From: Begonia masoniana
Taxonomy: Eukaryota; Streptophyta; Magnoliopsida; Cucurbitales; Begoniaceae
Reading direction: 5' to 3'
Length of the DNA stretch: 64,000 bases
NCBI GenBank assembly: GCA_022432975.1
Contig: CM039512.1
Coordinates: 687,511-751,510 of the forward strand
Position 1 is the stretch's first letter; each line of letters opens with the position of its first letter. Of the stretch, positions 1-13,121 are shown piece by piece. The notes beneath the pieces are model-generated. The model was not told the origin of the DNA. It did no database searches and was given only the letters and a program-made list of their open reading frames with translations. The translations under genes were made by a program, and so were the position numbers.

Positions 1-127
1 GAACGTTTTAAGGTGTTTATTTTGTAATATTTGAAAAGAAAATTCTCATTGCAGATAATAGGGTTCATTTTTAATGATTTATTCCTGGTTTTTGTTTTTC
101 TTTTGCAAAATTGTCTATATGCAATAG

Positions 128-3096
128 GTAATTAAAGAAGATATGGAGAGAACCTTGAGAAACACAAATATGAAGCCTCGAAGCCATTCTTCATACTTGA
201 GATTGCAAGTTCTGTGTAAAAGTTTCTATGATGTGGAGGAGAAACTGAACATTTTATCTGAGTTGTCTCTCAAGGATTTGAATATGTTTATCCCTGAGCT
301 TTTGTCTCAGGTAATGAATGATACATGGATTGTGAGATTTTTCTCACACATCTTTCCTTTTTTTATTGCGCTTCAAAGATGGTCTTGAAGTTGCATGTTT
401 ATCTGAACATTTAAAGACTCCTAGTTCAAATCCCCGGTCTTGGTCCTAAAATGTATTACATGGTACGAACTGATAAAGTCAAAAGGAAGTATATCATTAG
501 AAATTTGAAAGTATATCTCTCAAGGATAATCAGTTCTTTTTTAATATTTCTTCTTGTGACCTGTAGGATCCAATAGACTATATTCTTAACTGCAAAAAAG
601 AGAGTATTGACATGTATCTATTTTCTCTATAAAATTTATCCTCTACAATTTCAATTAAATGGAGGCCTCTAGTCACTTAAAATTGATATTTATGTTTAAT
701 TGTCTTTGATGATGAACTGTTTATCTCTTCAATTTTGAGCAGCTGTTTATCGAGGGACTTTGCCATGGAAATTTGTTAGAGGAAGAAGCATTTACAATTG
801 CTAATAGTTTCAAAACCAGTTTCTCTGTACAACAACTCCCACTTGCAATGAAACATACAGAACATGTAATATGTCTTCCACCTGGGGCTCATTTTGTTAG
901 AGATGTCGGTGTGAAGAATAAATTGGAGAGGAATTCTGTGGTCGAGGTAGTTGAAAATTTATCTCTTGGTGATATTGAGTGTTAGACATCTCAAAGATAA
1001 ACAACATATATGCAGATTGATGTGGTTTTTATTTTGTGTTACAGCTGTATTTTCAGATCGAGCAGGAAGATGGAGTGAACTCAATCAAATTAAAGGCCAT
1101 GACTGATCTTTTTGATGAAATTGTGGAAGAGCCATTTTTTAATCAGCTAAGGTGATTTTAACAAACATAAACTTAGTTCTTAGTGGCTGATAAAAATGTG
1201 GTGTAGAATGTTATCTGTTGAGAAATCCTTTTACTCTTACATCTTATTTTGTTGATTTGACCTAAATTTGTTCCTCTATTATCTATTTTGGTTGGTCTGC
1301 CATTACGAAGAAAGGAAAATTCCACTCTTTGCTCACCCCAATTGGGCTATCCATTTAATTACTAGATGTATATCAGCAGACATTTTGTATGATCAGCATT
1401 TCTTCATTTTTATATTGAGCATCACTTGTGATTTAATATGCCTTGTATATTCACTCAATGCAGGACAAAGGAGCAGCTTGGTTATGTTGTTGAATGTAGC
1501 CCACGAATAACATACCGTATATTTGGGTTTTGTTTCTGTGTTCAATCATCCGAGTACAGCCCCATTTTCTTGCAGGAGAGAATTGACAGTTTTATAATTG
1601 GTTTGGAAGAATTACTGGTAAGCATCCAACTCCATGCTCTATTATTCTTTCCATCTCATCAGGGACTTTCAATCAACTTTTGACTCAGTTACTACAATTT
1701 TGAGAAATTAACCTTTAGACATTCTTCTGAGAGAATTATGGCCTGCATGTTTAACTGCAAAAAGTCTGACCTAAGACAAACAACAACACCCACATGCAGT
1801 GCAACTTACAATTTTTAGAAACATGGCATTGCACCACAAGGGAAAAAAAGAGTTATATGCAAAATAAACTTTATTGTCTGGGGTGTTTTACAAGTCAAAC
1901 CTTAAGCTATTTTATTTAACGAAACGAACCTTAACGTTTACACTGTAACTAATTTAATCCTTGGGGTTGGAATGTCCGTTAATTGTCACATGGGTCTCAT
2001 ATTTTCACGCAGAGAAATGTCCTTCATCTGACGCGGTGCTCGCTGCAAAGGCTTAACAGAGAGGAGTTTGTCTCCTCCTGTCCTTCCGACGAGATGTTAA
2101 AATGTCCATTTATTTTTCATATTACCCAAAAAAAGAATAATCCCCTTAAAAGCTGTTAATGGAAAAACTGTTCTGCATCTTTCTCTTCTCTTCATTTTAA
2201 GAAACTTGAACTCCTTGATCAAGATGGCTTCATCTGTCTCCAGTTATTTCTCTATATTTTTTGTGCGTAGTAGGAGATGCAGAGAGAGTTGCTATTCCAA
2301 TAAAAATCGTGTTAGATAGTTTTCTTTCATGATTTACTGCACAAAGTAGTGAATGCGGCATGACATGGTATTATGGTTGCAGGATGGGCTTGATGATGTT
2401 AGCTTTGAGAATTATAAAAGTGGACTGGTGGCAAAGCTAATGGAGAAGGATCCATCCCTCATATATGAAACCAATCGATACTGGAACCAGATTATTGACA
2501 AAAGGTAATCTGTTTTTATTTTAATATCACTGTTAGTAATAAAATTAAAGGTTAGACTATTAATTAGGAACATTATACGAGTGGAATATGTTATTTTCTT
2601 TTGACTACATACACCGGTAAAGACAATGAAATTATAAAGATGAATTTCCTTTATTTCTGCCTCTCCAGCCAGGGTATGCTTAACCAAACCAGGAATAAGC
2701 CTGCAGTCCTTTAAACAATTTAGCTTCAATAATCATTTGTCACAATGACTCATTCATGGTGAACAGAATTCAGAGTTGGGTTCTCAGTTTAAGTTTTATA
2801 CTCAATTTTGGTTATGCTCATCTCATTCATATAATTGTGGACTCATATTTAGGTACATGTTCGATTTGTCAAAGAAGGAAGCAGAGGCACTCAAAAGCAT
2901 TCAAAAGAATGATATTATCGACTGGTACAAAACTTATTTACGAGAGCCGTCTCCAAAATGTAGACGACTTTCAATTCGAGTATGGGGCTGCGAGGCTGAG
3001 TTGAAAGAGACAGAAACACCGGCAAAATCTGTACAAGTCATTACAGACCTTGACGCTTTCAAGATGTCGTCTAAGTTTTATCCCAGCCTTTGTTAA
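128..3096 (+). CDS. Nardilysin-like M16 metalloprotease, C-terminal part (5' end outside window)
   Basis: This is the 3' part of a zinc-metallopeptidase gene of the insulinase/nardilysin (M16) family, cytosolic enzymes that cleave peptides. Six exons splice in frame: 128-310, 743-946, 1045-1151, 1464-1617, 2383-2504 and 2853-3096, giving 337 residues before the TAA. All introns are GT-AG. The M16 C-terminal repeat is recognisable by TKEQLGYVV, which carries the family's substrate-binding R/K-x-x-x-G-Y region, and by the ending FYPSLC, which I remember from the Arabidopsis nardilysin-like protein. The catalytic HxxEH motif would lie upstream, outside the window. No frame breaks were seen. The 765-bp intron 1618-2382 is much longer than the others and may hold an old insertion. 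Family assignment is firm; nardilysin rather than insulysin rests on similarity and neighbours. Confidence 0.88.
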
Positions 3097-4165
3097 AACA
3101 AATGCTTACCATAGTCGAACTTGTGCCCATCACTTGCCAGAACATTGCCCAGAAGTTGTTGATGGAAGCAATCCCCTCAAAGACTGCCCACTCGACTAAA
3201 CTCGCCAAAGCAATCGTAATTTTTTGTACGTCGACCGATTTCATTGATTTATATATAATAATTATTTCAATATTCATACTTTAAAACTTTAGGATTGTGT
3301 GTATGGTTTTATGCATTTTTTATTTATTCAATATTTCTATATTTCAGTTTGCACTTGTCCGAATTGATACACAATAATGTGATCAGGCAATTCATCTTGA
3401 TAATGACAATAATAATTCTTACATAAAATTTGTATTTTTATGTAAACTTGTCACAATAACGAGCTGAGTCTGGTTCGATTCCAAAAAGTGGTAGAGTCGA
3501 GCCCATCTTTTGGGCTTGCGATCTCGTTTTTACCAACGTTCTTCCTTCTATTTCATACATATCATCCGATTCTATACTTCATATAATTCGTTAGGATAGT
3601 TACATGATTTACACATTATCGCTAACCTAGCTCAGTCTCCTATTCGTTCTTACAGCTCCTTCACTTCTAACATCAACTTCTGCTATAGTTTCAGATTCAG
3701 CTTCAGCTAACTTCTCCACGTCATTGCCTCTCGTGCTCGCAACGCTACTCGGTCCCCCATAAGCTGGTCGGGCCAAGCCGAACTAAACATTGTTATCATC
3801 CTTTTAACGATAACCGGCTATCGTCTAGTCACCTCATAACTGCGAAAGAAAATATACATGATATTAATTGTAGGAATAGAAAGTTTTTGGTATTTTCTTC
3901 ATCAATTGGTGCGGACCATTTAATTGGGTTTAATGATATCAAAATGAAGAGCATATTTTCCATATTTATGAGCATGCATGTATGGCAACTCCACGTAATA
4001 TTCATTAATGTATGTGATTAGTAAAACAGAGGTTTGGATGGTGGCACTGCAGGCAATAATCACGTATGGCGGGTGTGGGTCCCATCCTAAGATGGCATTT
4101 TCCTACAAGATCTCAACCTTCCTGCATTTATCATTTGACTATATTTATATTTACTTCTTCCATTT
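3097..4165. other. 3' region of the protease gene and spacer
   Basis: This stretch holds the presumed 3' UTR and an AT-rich spacer. I see no coding exon. A somewhat GC-richer patch near 3460-3840 has no recognisable similarity and could be an old repeat remnant. Confidence 0.4.
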
Positions 4166-4662
4166 TTGAAGTTAACTAAGATCTCTCCCTCCCTTTCTTC
4201 CTCCTTTTATTGCTTCCTCATTTCCATCTGTTCGTTGGCTGTTCATGGGAACAACTCATCCTACAGCACTTCCTGCCTATTTAGATTCTTCCACGGTAAT
4301 CTCTCTCTCTCTTTCTCGTATTTTTTTGTCAGATTACCAGATCTAGGGTTCTGGGTCGCTGATTCATGTCAATTGTTATCTTTGTTTGTCCTGCATTTTA
4401 ACATTATTTATATTGTAGCAGCTGGGCTGCTCTGTGCCTTCGTCATCTTGAATTTTACCCTAAATTATGATCTCCGACTGAGGTACTTGTACATTGATTT
4501 GCCTCTTGTAAGCTATTTTAGGATCTGAAAATGGGAGGTACCATTTTTTTTTTTATTGTAACAAAATATGTTATTTTATGGACATTCTTGAAATTGCTAA
4601 CGGTGCTGGGATGGGTTTGATGGATCTAGATTCGAGGTGATATCCTGAATAGAAGTGTAAAA
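4166..4662 (+). promoter_or_regulatory. Probable 5' UTR and leader intron of the UXT gene
   Basis: A CT-rich stretch (about 4180-4320) typical of plant leaders precedes a GT donor-like site near 4295, and an acceptor-like AG lies a few bases before the ATG at 4663. A leader intron is therefore likely, but its ends are not certain from sequence alone. Confidence 0.4.
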
Positions 4663-7600
4663 ATGAGCGAGAATCAGAGTTTCCAGCTGGGAACCATTGG
4701 GGCGCTGAGTTTATCTGTGGTGTCGTCCGTATCTATCGTGATTTGCAACAAGGCCCTAATTAGCACTCTCGGATTCACATTTGGTGAGTAATCGACATAA
4801 AAAATTTCACATTTTTTGACGTTGTTGCTAGCTATGTTTCATGTGATCTGTTCAAACTAGATACAGTTTATACTTTCGTTTTTTCGTTGATCTTTTTTTT
4901 TGTTTTGCTCGTTTTTTGTACTTGGTGCTCAGAAAATGGGGTTTGAGATGCGGCAAACGGAGCTTCAAATAGAGAGAGTTGATATTGTTTTATTAATTTA
5001 TAGGCGTTGTCTACTTCGATTAATCTAGATTTCACTATCCAACTTGGTAAAGAGATTGTTGCTTGTTACTAGATCTTAGGCTGGCTTTGTAGACATTGGA
5101 CAAGATGTGATGTAAGACGGGTTAGATTTTTCGCCTTTTAACACTGTAGATTTAAAATTATAAGCTTATCAGTCAATATAATTTTAAAATTGGGGCAGCT
5201 CATTCATGCCATGGTCTTGTGATGTATCTTAGCATTTTCCTATATAGCTCTTTTTGGTAGCTGTTTGTAAATTGTAAGTAGGAAGTCGATGCTGTAAAGA
5301 CAACTGTTATTTTTAGCAGCTGAAAGCCAAAACCTCTTTGAGTGCGGATAGTTATTGCACATAAATGTCAGCAGTGTAACTTACCGATGTTGACTCACAC
5401 ACACAATGATGGGATACATTCATAATTTACCAAAGTAACATTTTATTGCAGGTTCTTGCTCATTATTTGGACTTGTCATTGTAAAACATTAATTTTAGTT
5501 ACCATATACCGGATTATAAGCTGTGAGAATGTCCTCTTTAGACATTAAATTTTATCGTCATAACAATTTTATTATCCCATTACGGTAGTATTGGATATTT
5601 TTATTCACTTTTTCATGTTTTTATTTATGTATGTTGTGTTGATTGGGATATAAATAACAATCTGGTTATTAATTGCTCTGCACAGCAACAACTTTGACTA
5701 GTTGGCATCTTCTGGTCACATTTTGCTCCCTGCACGTGGCATTATGGATGAAATTATTTGAACATAAACCTTTTGATGCTAGAGCCGTCATGGGATTTGG
5801 CATACTTAATGGAATCTCAATTGGACTTCTAAATCTTAGCTTGGGATTCAACTCTGTTGGCTTTTACCAAGTAAATACCTCTTTTGTGTCCATAACTCAT
5901 TAAGATTACTCCTAACAATTTCATTCTAGCTACCTTTGCTACATGTCCTGAGAATTGTTCTTGCAGCAACATTCTAATGCCTTTCTCTTCTTGACACTTT
6001 AGCTGTTAAGATTATTTGTTATGATATTTTTTAGCTGTGATTTTAGGAACTGGGTCCTGATTTTGAAATGGTTGGTCTGGTGCTTCTCTATAACAGATGA
6101 CAAAATTGGCTATCATCCCTTGCACTGTTATGTTGGAGACCCTCTTCTTTATGAAGAAATTCAGGTCAGTCTAAAAACATTAGGAATTTACCATTTATTA
6201 CATGTCCGGTTCTTGCACAAAATTGTTCTAAATCTCAGTTCAACAGCTTAATTAGTTGTAATTTAACATTTTCTTGTTGATTTTTGCATACCACCAACTA
6301 CATTCTAGTGTTCTAGCCATTAGATTTTAGATGTGAAAATTTTTGATTTAATATGCTTTTCTAAATTGATTATCTGGTTGTACGCACTAATGTGGTTCTT
6401 CAACATTTTTATAGTAGGAGTATCCAATTTTCGCTTATCATCCTTCTTCTGGGTGTTGGAATTGCCACAGTGACTGATCTACAACTCAATGCCCTGGGCT
6501 CTTTCTTATCTCTGCTTGCAGTCATTACAACTTGCATCGCTCAGATTGTATCCTTACCTAGAATTTTCCCATCCTATTTTACTATATGTTTTATGTGCAT
6601 TTACTATCATGTCAGTGGCCCTGGCCGCTGAATGTATTCTCAGGTCAGGCCCGGCCAGCCTTGATGGGACCAAGGTCAGGGACCGGGGGCCACCCTCAAA
6701 TGGGTGGTCTGAGGTAGGGCCCGTTGGCCGGCCCATCCTTGGAAACTAGGTTCGACCCATGCCTGACCGGGCCAAAATATTCAGGCCCGGCCGTAGCATG
6801 TCGGCTGATGGCTCTGACTATCGTGCATTCATGCTTAAGCCCATAAACAAGAACTGAGATAAAAACTTTGGTGCTCAATGTTTCAGACAATTGTTTAGAA
6901 AATGAAACTACCAATTTCTTTTTATTGAGGAATTTTTTAAATTCCATTAATATTTTTAAGTATAGAATTTTGGTTTTGAGGAGGAATACACTTTCGAGTA
7001 GTTCTTGTCTTAGGACCTTAACTAGTTCTTTTCAGATGACCAATAGCATTCAAAAGAAGTTCAAAGTGTCTTCAACACAGCTTCTATACCAATCTTGTCC
7101 GTACCAGGCATTAACTTTATTCCTCGTTGGCCCTTTTCTCGATGGACTTCTTACTAATAAAAATGTTTTTGCTTTCAAATACACGCCTCAAGTGCTGGTG
7201 AGAACCCAGAACTTAGCCCACATTTTCCGATTTTCCTTTGAATATTATATTAACTTGCTGATCTATATTATCATTGATGCAGTTCTTCATAGTTCTCTCC
7301 TGCATGATTTCAGTCTCGGTAAACTTTAGTACATTTCTGGTTATTGGAAAGACATCTGCTGTTACCTACCAGGTCCTAGGACATTTAAAAACATGTCTGG
7401 TTTTGGGGTTCGGCTATGTTCTACTTCACGACCCATTTAGCTGGCGAAACATTTTAGGAATTCTTGTAGCTGTAGTTGGAATGGTTCTCTATTCTTATTT
7501 CTGCACTCTTGAGAGTCAGCAGAAAGCTGCTGAGACGTCGCCACAGCTATCCCAGGTTATTCAAATTCTGCTGTTTTTGGTTTTGTATGATTATCGAGCT

Positions 7601-7780
7601 AGCTTTATTCGGCAAAGTCTTTGCACAATCCTCATGGGTTATTATTTTTTGCATGAACGATTGTAGACGAAGGAAAGCGAATCCGACCCTTTGTTAAGTG
7701 TTGAGAATGGAGCGATGCTAGGTGATGGCGGGGTGCCAAAAGCTCCAATATGGAATTCAAACAAAGACCTGCAAGCTTGA
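4663..7780 (+). CDS. UXT: UDP-xylose transporter (nucleotide-sugar/triose-phosphate translocator family)
   Basis: Seven exons give 351 residues: 4663-4783, 5686-5870, 6097-6164, 6415-6547, 7036-7197, 7283-7555 and 7667-7780. The product is a roughly ten-helix Golgi/ER membrane antiporter that imports UDP-xylose for xylan and xyloglucan synthesis. Diagnostic stretches match UXT1-3: SSVSIVICNKAL at the N-terminus, TLTSWHL, NLSLGFNSVGFYQ, MTKLAIIP, and VTYQVLGHLKTCLVL near the C-terminus. The C-terminal tail is hydrophilic (TKESESDPLL). Exon 4 begins at a tandem TAGTAG acceptor; using the first AG gives the same spacing as Arabidopsis UXT1. Intron 4 carries a small hAT-like MITE (6616-6796). No frame break was seen. 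URGT-type UDP-rhamnose/galactose transporters are the closest alternative, but the motifs fit UXT better. Confidence 0.93.
6616..6796. mobile_element. GC-rich hAT-like MITE in UXT intron 4
   Basis: A 181-bp GC-rich block sits in an AT-rich intron. It is flanked by near-identical 8-bp repeats, CATGTCAG at 6608-6615 and CATGTCGG at 6797-6804. Its ends form an imperfect inverted repeat rich in GGCC/CCGG. An 8-bp duplication is the hAT signature. It has no coding capacity. Confidence 0.65.
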
Positions 7781-8549
7781 GCTTCCACAAATATTATCTA
7801 TCATCTGGCGCTCAATCAAGTTGATGGCTGGCTGAAATGTTCCGGCAATGAAGATATTGCTGAAAAATGACATTTTCCAATGTTTTGAAATTACAGAATA
7901 TGTTCCAAGTGTAGTTTTTGAGTATTAGGAGGAAATGTCACTGACGACGTAGCAGTTTTGATTTATTATTATGTGTGAGAATCTGTTGTTATATTTGATT
8001 TAAGCAAATAATTGGATGTGTAAGAATTACGTATTACTCTCAATATCAGAAAGCTTTGTCCAGACTACCTTTTTTTTGCATCAACAATCACTTGATAGTA
8101 CGACCTTAATCTTCTGAGTTTGAATCTGTTAAGCATAATGAATTCCAGCGGAAACTGTGAACAATCATTGTCGTGAGGGCTGGTCGGTGCCAAAGACCAA
8201 AAAACGAGATCATATTATAGCAATAAGTTTCGACCCAACTTGAGTTGTGTATTTTTCTATAGAATTTTTTAAGATGGGTCAGCACAAGTTATTAAATTTA
8301 TCAAGCCTAGTTAGTAGGTGTTGCAAAGCAAAATTAAAAAAAAAAAAGATTTGATTTTGATTCACATACGTTGGAAGAATTTTAAAGTAGTGTGATGATG
8401 GAGGTGGAAAGCTGTGGGAAGGGATCGACAAGATCTTTGCACTTGTCCATCATCTGCTCCGTGAAGCCTTTACAGAGGAAGTTCCATAAAATGTCGACTG
8501 ACTCGGTGGAAAGCTGAAAGCGGTGGAGGGTTTTAACAGAGCTACAACA
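7781..8549. other. Spacer between UXT and MnSOD
   Basis: This holds the UXT 3' UTR, an AT-rich spacer, and the MnSOD promoter and leader. The ATG at 8550 is the first good start in the MnSOD frame that precedes a plausible targeting peptide. I see no other gene here. Confidence 0.4.
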
Positions 8550-9861
8550 ATGGCTCTTCGCGTTGCGGGCAGAAGCAGAGGATCCGGGTTTGCGCTTTTT
8601 GCTCTTCGTGGTTTCCGGACCGTCTCCCTCCCTGATCTCCCTTATGACTATGGAGCTTTGGAGCCTGTCATTAGCGGAGAGATCATGCAACTTCATCACC
8701 AGAAGCATCACCAAACCTACGTCACCAACTACAACAACGCTCTCGAGCAGCTCCAACATGCGATGGACAAAGGGGATTCCTCCATGGTTGTTCGTTTGCA
8801 GAGCCCTATCAAATTCAACGGCGGAGGTTTTCTTCTCTTGTTTTCCTCTTCTTCTTTTTTTCTGCCTTTCTTATTGAAGAGAAATTTCACCAAACAGATT
8901 GCGTGCATGTAATCCACAGTTATTGAGAAGTCTAGTAACATGATTGTTAGCTGGTTTAGTTTGTTTGCCACTTCAATGGAATTTTTGTTCATCACGATTA
9001 TGCTATTGAGTGTTGAATTACTACCTTTCTGTTGAAGGTCATATAAACCACTCAATTTTCTGGAAAAATCTCACTCCAGTTCGTGTAAGTGTGGAATTTT
9101 TCTACCTTCTTCTTCATTCCCACTGTCTGTTTCGTCTCAAATTCATGTAAATGTGGAGACAGGAAGGAGGGGGTGAGCCACCAAAAGGTTCCTTAGGTTC
9201 GGCCATAGACAACGAGTTCGGTTCCCTGCAAACCTTAATTCAGAAGGTCAACACTGAAGGTGCTGCTTTTCAAGGCTCTGGATGGGTGGTAAGTTCATCT
9301 GCCCTCTTTGCTTTCTTGCTACTTGTTTGAATTCAATGGAAGTTAAAAAGAATAAAATCTTGGTTTTGAGCATTTGATTTGGTCACAGTGGCTTGCTCTC
9401 AACAAAGAGCTAAAGAAGCTTTCAGTTGAATCCACAGCAAATCAGGTATACTTTGTTCTCAGAAAGCATTCTTCTTTACAGCTCAATCTTCACTAAGATC
9501 ATACATCGTTATAATGAACAAGATAAATATATTAGTTGCTGATCTGATGTGAGATTTAAACAGGACCCTCTTGTTACTAAAGGATCGGCTCTAGTTCCAC
9601 TGCTGGGGATAGACGTTTGGGAGCATGCATACTACTTACAGGTGAATGAGCTTCTCTCTGCAGAGTTAATGAGATTCAACTTGATCTTCATCACTGTAGT
9701 TAAACTCTAGCTGTTTACATATTGCACTAGTTTCTATCAATAACTGGAAATCTCTGGCATGGGTGCAGTACAAAAATGTAAAGCCGGACTATCTGAACAA
9801 CATATGGAAGGTTATCAACTGGAAATATGCTAGCGAGGTATACGAGAAAGAGTGTTCTTAG
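8550..9861 (+). CDS. MSD1: Mitochondrial manganese superoxide dismutase
   Basis: Six exons give 225 residues: 8550-8826, 9038-9084, 9163-9288, 9389-9445, 9564-9641 and 9769-9861. The enzyme converts superoxide to peroxide and oxygen in the mitochondrial matrix. The N-terminus ([11 protein letters not shown], then [10 protein letters not shown]) is an arginine-rich presequence, followed by the Fe/Mn-SOD start [13 protein letters not shown]. Metal ligands are visible: the His in [10 protein letters not shown], the His in [10 protein letters not shown], and Asp and His in the signature [18 protein letters not shown] and [18 protein letters not shown] are typical of plant MnSOD rather than FeSOD. 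Length is normal, all splice sites are GT-AG, and the frame is intact. It is not part of the OFP-CIPK-SLX1 neighbourhood that I recall from Arabidopsis, so it may be a local insertion or a loss there. Confidence 0.95.
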
Positions 9862-10993
9862 AAAGTTTCAGAAGCCTGGACGTGGCTTTAAATCTATATA
9901 AATAAACTCTGTTTGTCGTCTTTGGAGCTGTTTTAAGCAGGAAAGATGTTCCTTTTCTTGTCGATTTGTTTATTCTGTCTAATCTGTTTGAGTGGAAACG
10001 TGTGAGAACATGTTCGTGCAAGTCTTTGCGAGGGAATCGTTGAGATAAGCACTCTCACAGAGTGCAGAAAAAATGGATTAAAGCAGCTTAATAAAGCTGC
10101 TCTTTCCCAGTTTCTAACACGTGTGGTTGCCACTAAATGACAAACGATGCTTCAATTTTGTCAAGAAATGGAAGAAAAGAAGAGGGTAGTTGCAGGGCAA
10201 TAAAAGAAAGGGTAACTTCTATTTCACATTCCAAACCCTATTAAGGTTTGAAGTAATTTACAAACATATAATTATTTCTCTTAACGTCATCATTGAAGTA
10301 TTCTTATTCTAACAAACCAATTTGTAACGGACGTCCATTCCAAATTAACCAGACGTCCGTTCTCGAGCACTTTCCAAAACGCTTGGGAAATAGGCGTCAG
10401 AATGAGTGTCGTGGTTGCTCGAAAATTTTGAAAAGAGTCCAATAGGGGTTGACTTGTTAGAACAAGAATACTTTGAGGGGACTTTGTTGAGGATAAATTC
10501 TTCTGTTTGTGAAAGAAGGCAAATAGTTTAAAATGAAATTTACCCAAGCAATAGTGGGGCAGGCACTAGGGTGAAGGCTTAGCTATAAGTGTATTGGAGT
10601 ATGCAATGAGGGAATGGTTATCAATGAATGAAGACTGAGATGGCTCCATCGGCTATTTACATCATTCCTTAATTGGGGCGTTAAAGAGGTGGTCCAGTGT
10701 GACGCCTTTTCATAGGCTTAGGCTGTTCTTCTGAATATGAGGATGGAAGGGGTTTAGAGCTCCATGAGCTGCCTTACGTCGCACTGATGGGTTTGCATTT
10801 ACCCACTTGAAATTGAAATGAATGTGATTTTGTGTTCTATAGACGGATGAAATACTGGTCACTGATATAATCAAATTATCAGTGAGATTATAAAGTATGA
10901 GCAAAAATCAAATTATCAAAGGAGATGATATTTTAGAGGTAAAAAGATTTTATTTGGATAAATGTATGTACACCTCGAAATAGTCGCAGGCAA
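9862..10993. other. Spacer between MnSOD and the OFP gene (tail to tail)
   Basis: This holds the MnSOD 3' UTR (to about 10,020) and non-coding sequence with no recognisable gene. A minus-strand open frame at 10,290-10,547 has no family resemblance. The OFP 3' end lies at the right border. Confidence 0.4.
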
Positions 10994-12050
10994 TCAAGAT
11001 TGAAAGATCTTGTCGGCTGACATCCTCTTGAGACGAAATTCTGCCATGTCGAACCAGATTTGCTCAAAGGCCTGGACTATGTTATGATGGTATTCGTCCG
11101 AATTCAATGAAAGGTAGCAGGCGAGGAGCTCTTCTAAATCCTTAGTGGCCCGTATGTTGTTCTCGACGATCATCTCCACCATTGATTCCCTGAATTCTCT
11201 CTGCGGATTTGGCGAGAACTTGACAACTGCGCAGCTTTCCGAAAGCGGAGAGCCTTTATTCTTCGTCTTCGAGCTACCCATGGAGGCCGAACTCTTTCTT
11301 GTTTTGGGTTGAAGAGCTTTACCGCCTGCAAGTTTTGGAGACTTTGCTCTTAGTCTTATGCCTGAGAAGTTGGCCGAGGATTTGCGAGAGAAGGGGCTTG
11401 TGCTGTCTTCTTGTTTAAACTTGGAAAATCTCTCCTCAGATTTGGATGAATTTATTTTGTCTTTCACAGCTTCAAAGGAGGAGTCTTTTGCTTTTGCTGG
11501 CTTCGTCAGGACCGGCGGAAGCGTCTCTGAGATCAAGCTATACCTATCTGCTGTCTCTTTTCTTCTCAATGGAAACTCTTTCAAGTCTATAATGATATCA
11601 GTCGTTGAAGAAGTGATTCTGCCATTGCAGGGGCTCGGCCATGAAACTTGTTCGTCAAAAGAGTTAGGTGGATGCAACGTTATGGGGAGTGAGTTCATCG
11701 AGGGAGGAGCTTTCAGTGGAAGAGAAGAACAAGTAATTCGGAGAAAACAGGGGATCGGGGCTGCCAAATCCTGCTGACACGGGCGAAGGCTGGTAGATGG
11801 TCTTTCTCTTTTCTCTTCTTGTCGATGATTTTCGAGGAGTTTCAGCAACACTGACGTCCGAGATTCTTCTACTGTAGACTGAACCAGCTCCGGTGGGTTC
11901 TGAGGCTAAAAAACGGGGCTGTCTTTGCCGGGAATAGGAAGGCTTCTTCGCTGTCACTGAATTGCGCTTCCTCCGTTTACTCATGTCTTTGAGCTTGTAG
12001 AACCAGGCGTTTGGCATCATATCAGACAATCTAAACCTGTAATTACCCAT
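10994..12050 (-). CDS. OFP: OVATE family protein (OFP1/2/4 type), with one frame break
   Basis: OFPs are plant transcriptional repressors that bind KNOX/BELL homeodomain proteins and TONNEAU-recruiting proteins, controlling organ shape and secondary wall. The N-terminus [19 protein letters not shown] is the hallmark of the OFP1/2/4 group. It is followed by a basic region, the [10 protein letters not shown] motif, and a C-terminal OVATE domain ([20 protein letters not shown], then [13 protein letters not shown] and FDMAEFRL). The N-terminal half and the C-terminal half lie in different frames. The first frame ends in a stop at 11664-11666, and the second is open through 10994 from upstream of 11851. 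The break therefore lies between 11664 and 11851, equivalent to one extra or two missing bases. No convincing intron bridges it, and these genes are normally intronless. It could be a consensus error or real damage. It is divergent from OFP17 next door. Confidence 0.87.
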
Positions 12051-13121
12051 CAAAGACAGCTTCTCTCTGTCTCTCTCTCTAAGTTTGATTCTATGAATCA
12101 GTTCGTGAGGAAATAAAAGGAGTTCAGGTTTATAAATGTGGAGATAAAGATGGGGGTTGTCGGCAAATGAAAGCATGGAAAAAGGGCAACTTTTATTTCT
12201 GCTAGAACTTGCAAGAAGGCAACATCATTCATGAAAGCAAAGTGCATTCAATAATTCAATGAAGACCCACTTTGTCTAGAGAGTGCGTGTGTATTTCTTA
12301 ATAATTTGATGGCTAATCAATGACGATTGATGATATTCCCTGGCCATTAGAGGCTGCTTTTGAGCACACAAGGCCCACACAGGCCATCCACACCCGTGTG
12401 TTCGGCGCTGCAGTCTATGGTCCCCGCCAGGCAGAGCTCACACCGCCTCAAAGTTAAAAGAGATCGGTTGAGCTTTTATTGGATTGGATTTATGATTATG
12501 CTCGCTTACTCTATACTATGTTCACAATTTAGTTGCAACCCATCATTGGATCAGAGATCTAACGTCGCACTTAGTACTCCAAATATAATATTGTCTGATT
12601 TGAGTCGGATTCTAGATAAATTTATTCTTGGAGTTCGTTCAAAATGCGTTTCATTAAATAAGAATAAAAAATTTACTTATATACTACGTATTTTTCACTC
12701 GGTTAAATGAGGTGAGATTGGGCATTCACGAGATCTTTTACAAAATATAGATCTTCAAGTTAGGGAAGCTTTAGGCCCCTACTTGTTTGGGATCAATGGA
12801 GGCCCGGAGAATAAAAGACCAATTCCAACAGAAGAAGTCACCCATTATGTGTTCAAAAGGTTTAATTGGTGCTGTGCCACTTTGCTGCCGAGTTCGGCTC
12901 CGGCCGACGTGAACTCCACTCCGTGTCGGCCGGCGTGATTAGTCTCCTTCGCAAACCCTTTAAACTATACTAACCCACCTCCAAAGCACTCTTGAATCTT
13001 CATTTACACCCTCGCTCTCTCTCTCTCTCTGTTAGATAATAGACTGCACCCAACTCCACCTTTACATCCGCCATCGCTCATTGCTTGTCTGACACTGCAC
13101 TCAAATCGCTAGAGATTGAAA
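12051..13121. other. Divergent promoter region between the two OFP genes
   Basis: About 1.07 kb separates the two oppositely transcribed OFP starts. A CT microsatellite occurs near 13,015-13,030. A degenerate repeat at about 12,570-12,730 has a relative at 21,495-21,640. No gene is seen. Confidence 0.45.
12570..12730. repeat. Degenerate dispersed repeat, TRIM-like, copy 1
   Basis: This block aligns by eye with 21,495-21,640. Shared landmarks are TATAATATTGTCTG, GGGTCGGATTCTA-like and ATTAAATAAGAA. ATATTGTC-type and AACGCGT-type words also occur in the Cassandra LTRs further along, so an old TRIM/SMART LTR is possible. Family is uncertain. Confidence 0.4.

Noticed and set aside
10290..10547. 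85-codon minus ORF between MnSOD and OFP
   Set aside because: No family resemblance, and no visible leader or neighbouring exon.
11664..11851. An intron to explain the OFP frame change
   Set aside because: No donor-acceptor pair of plausible length joins the two frames, and these genes are normally intronless.
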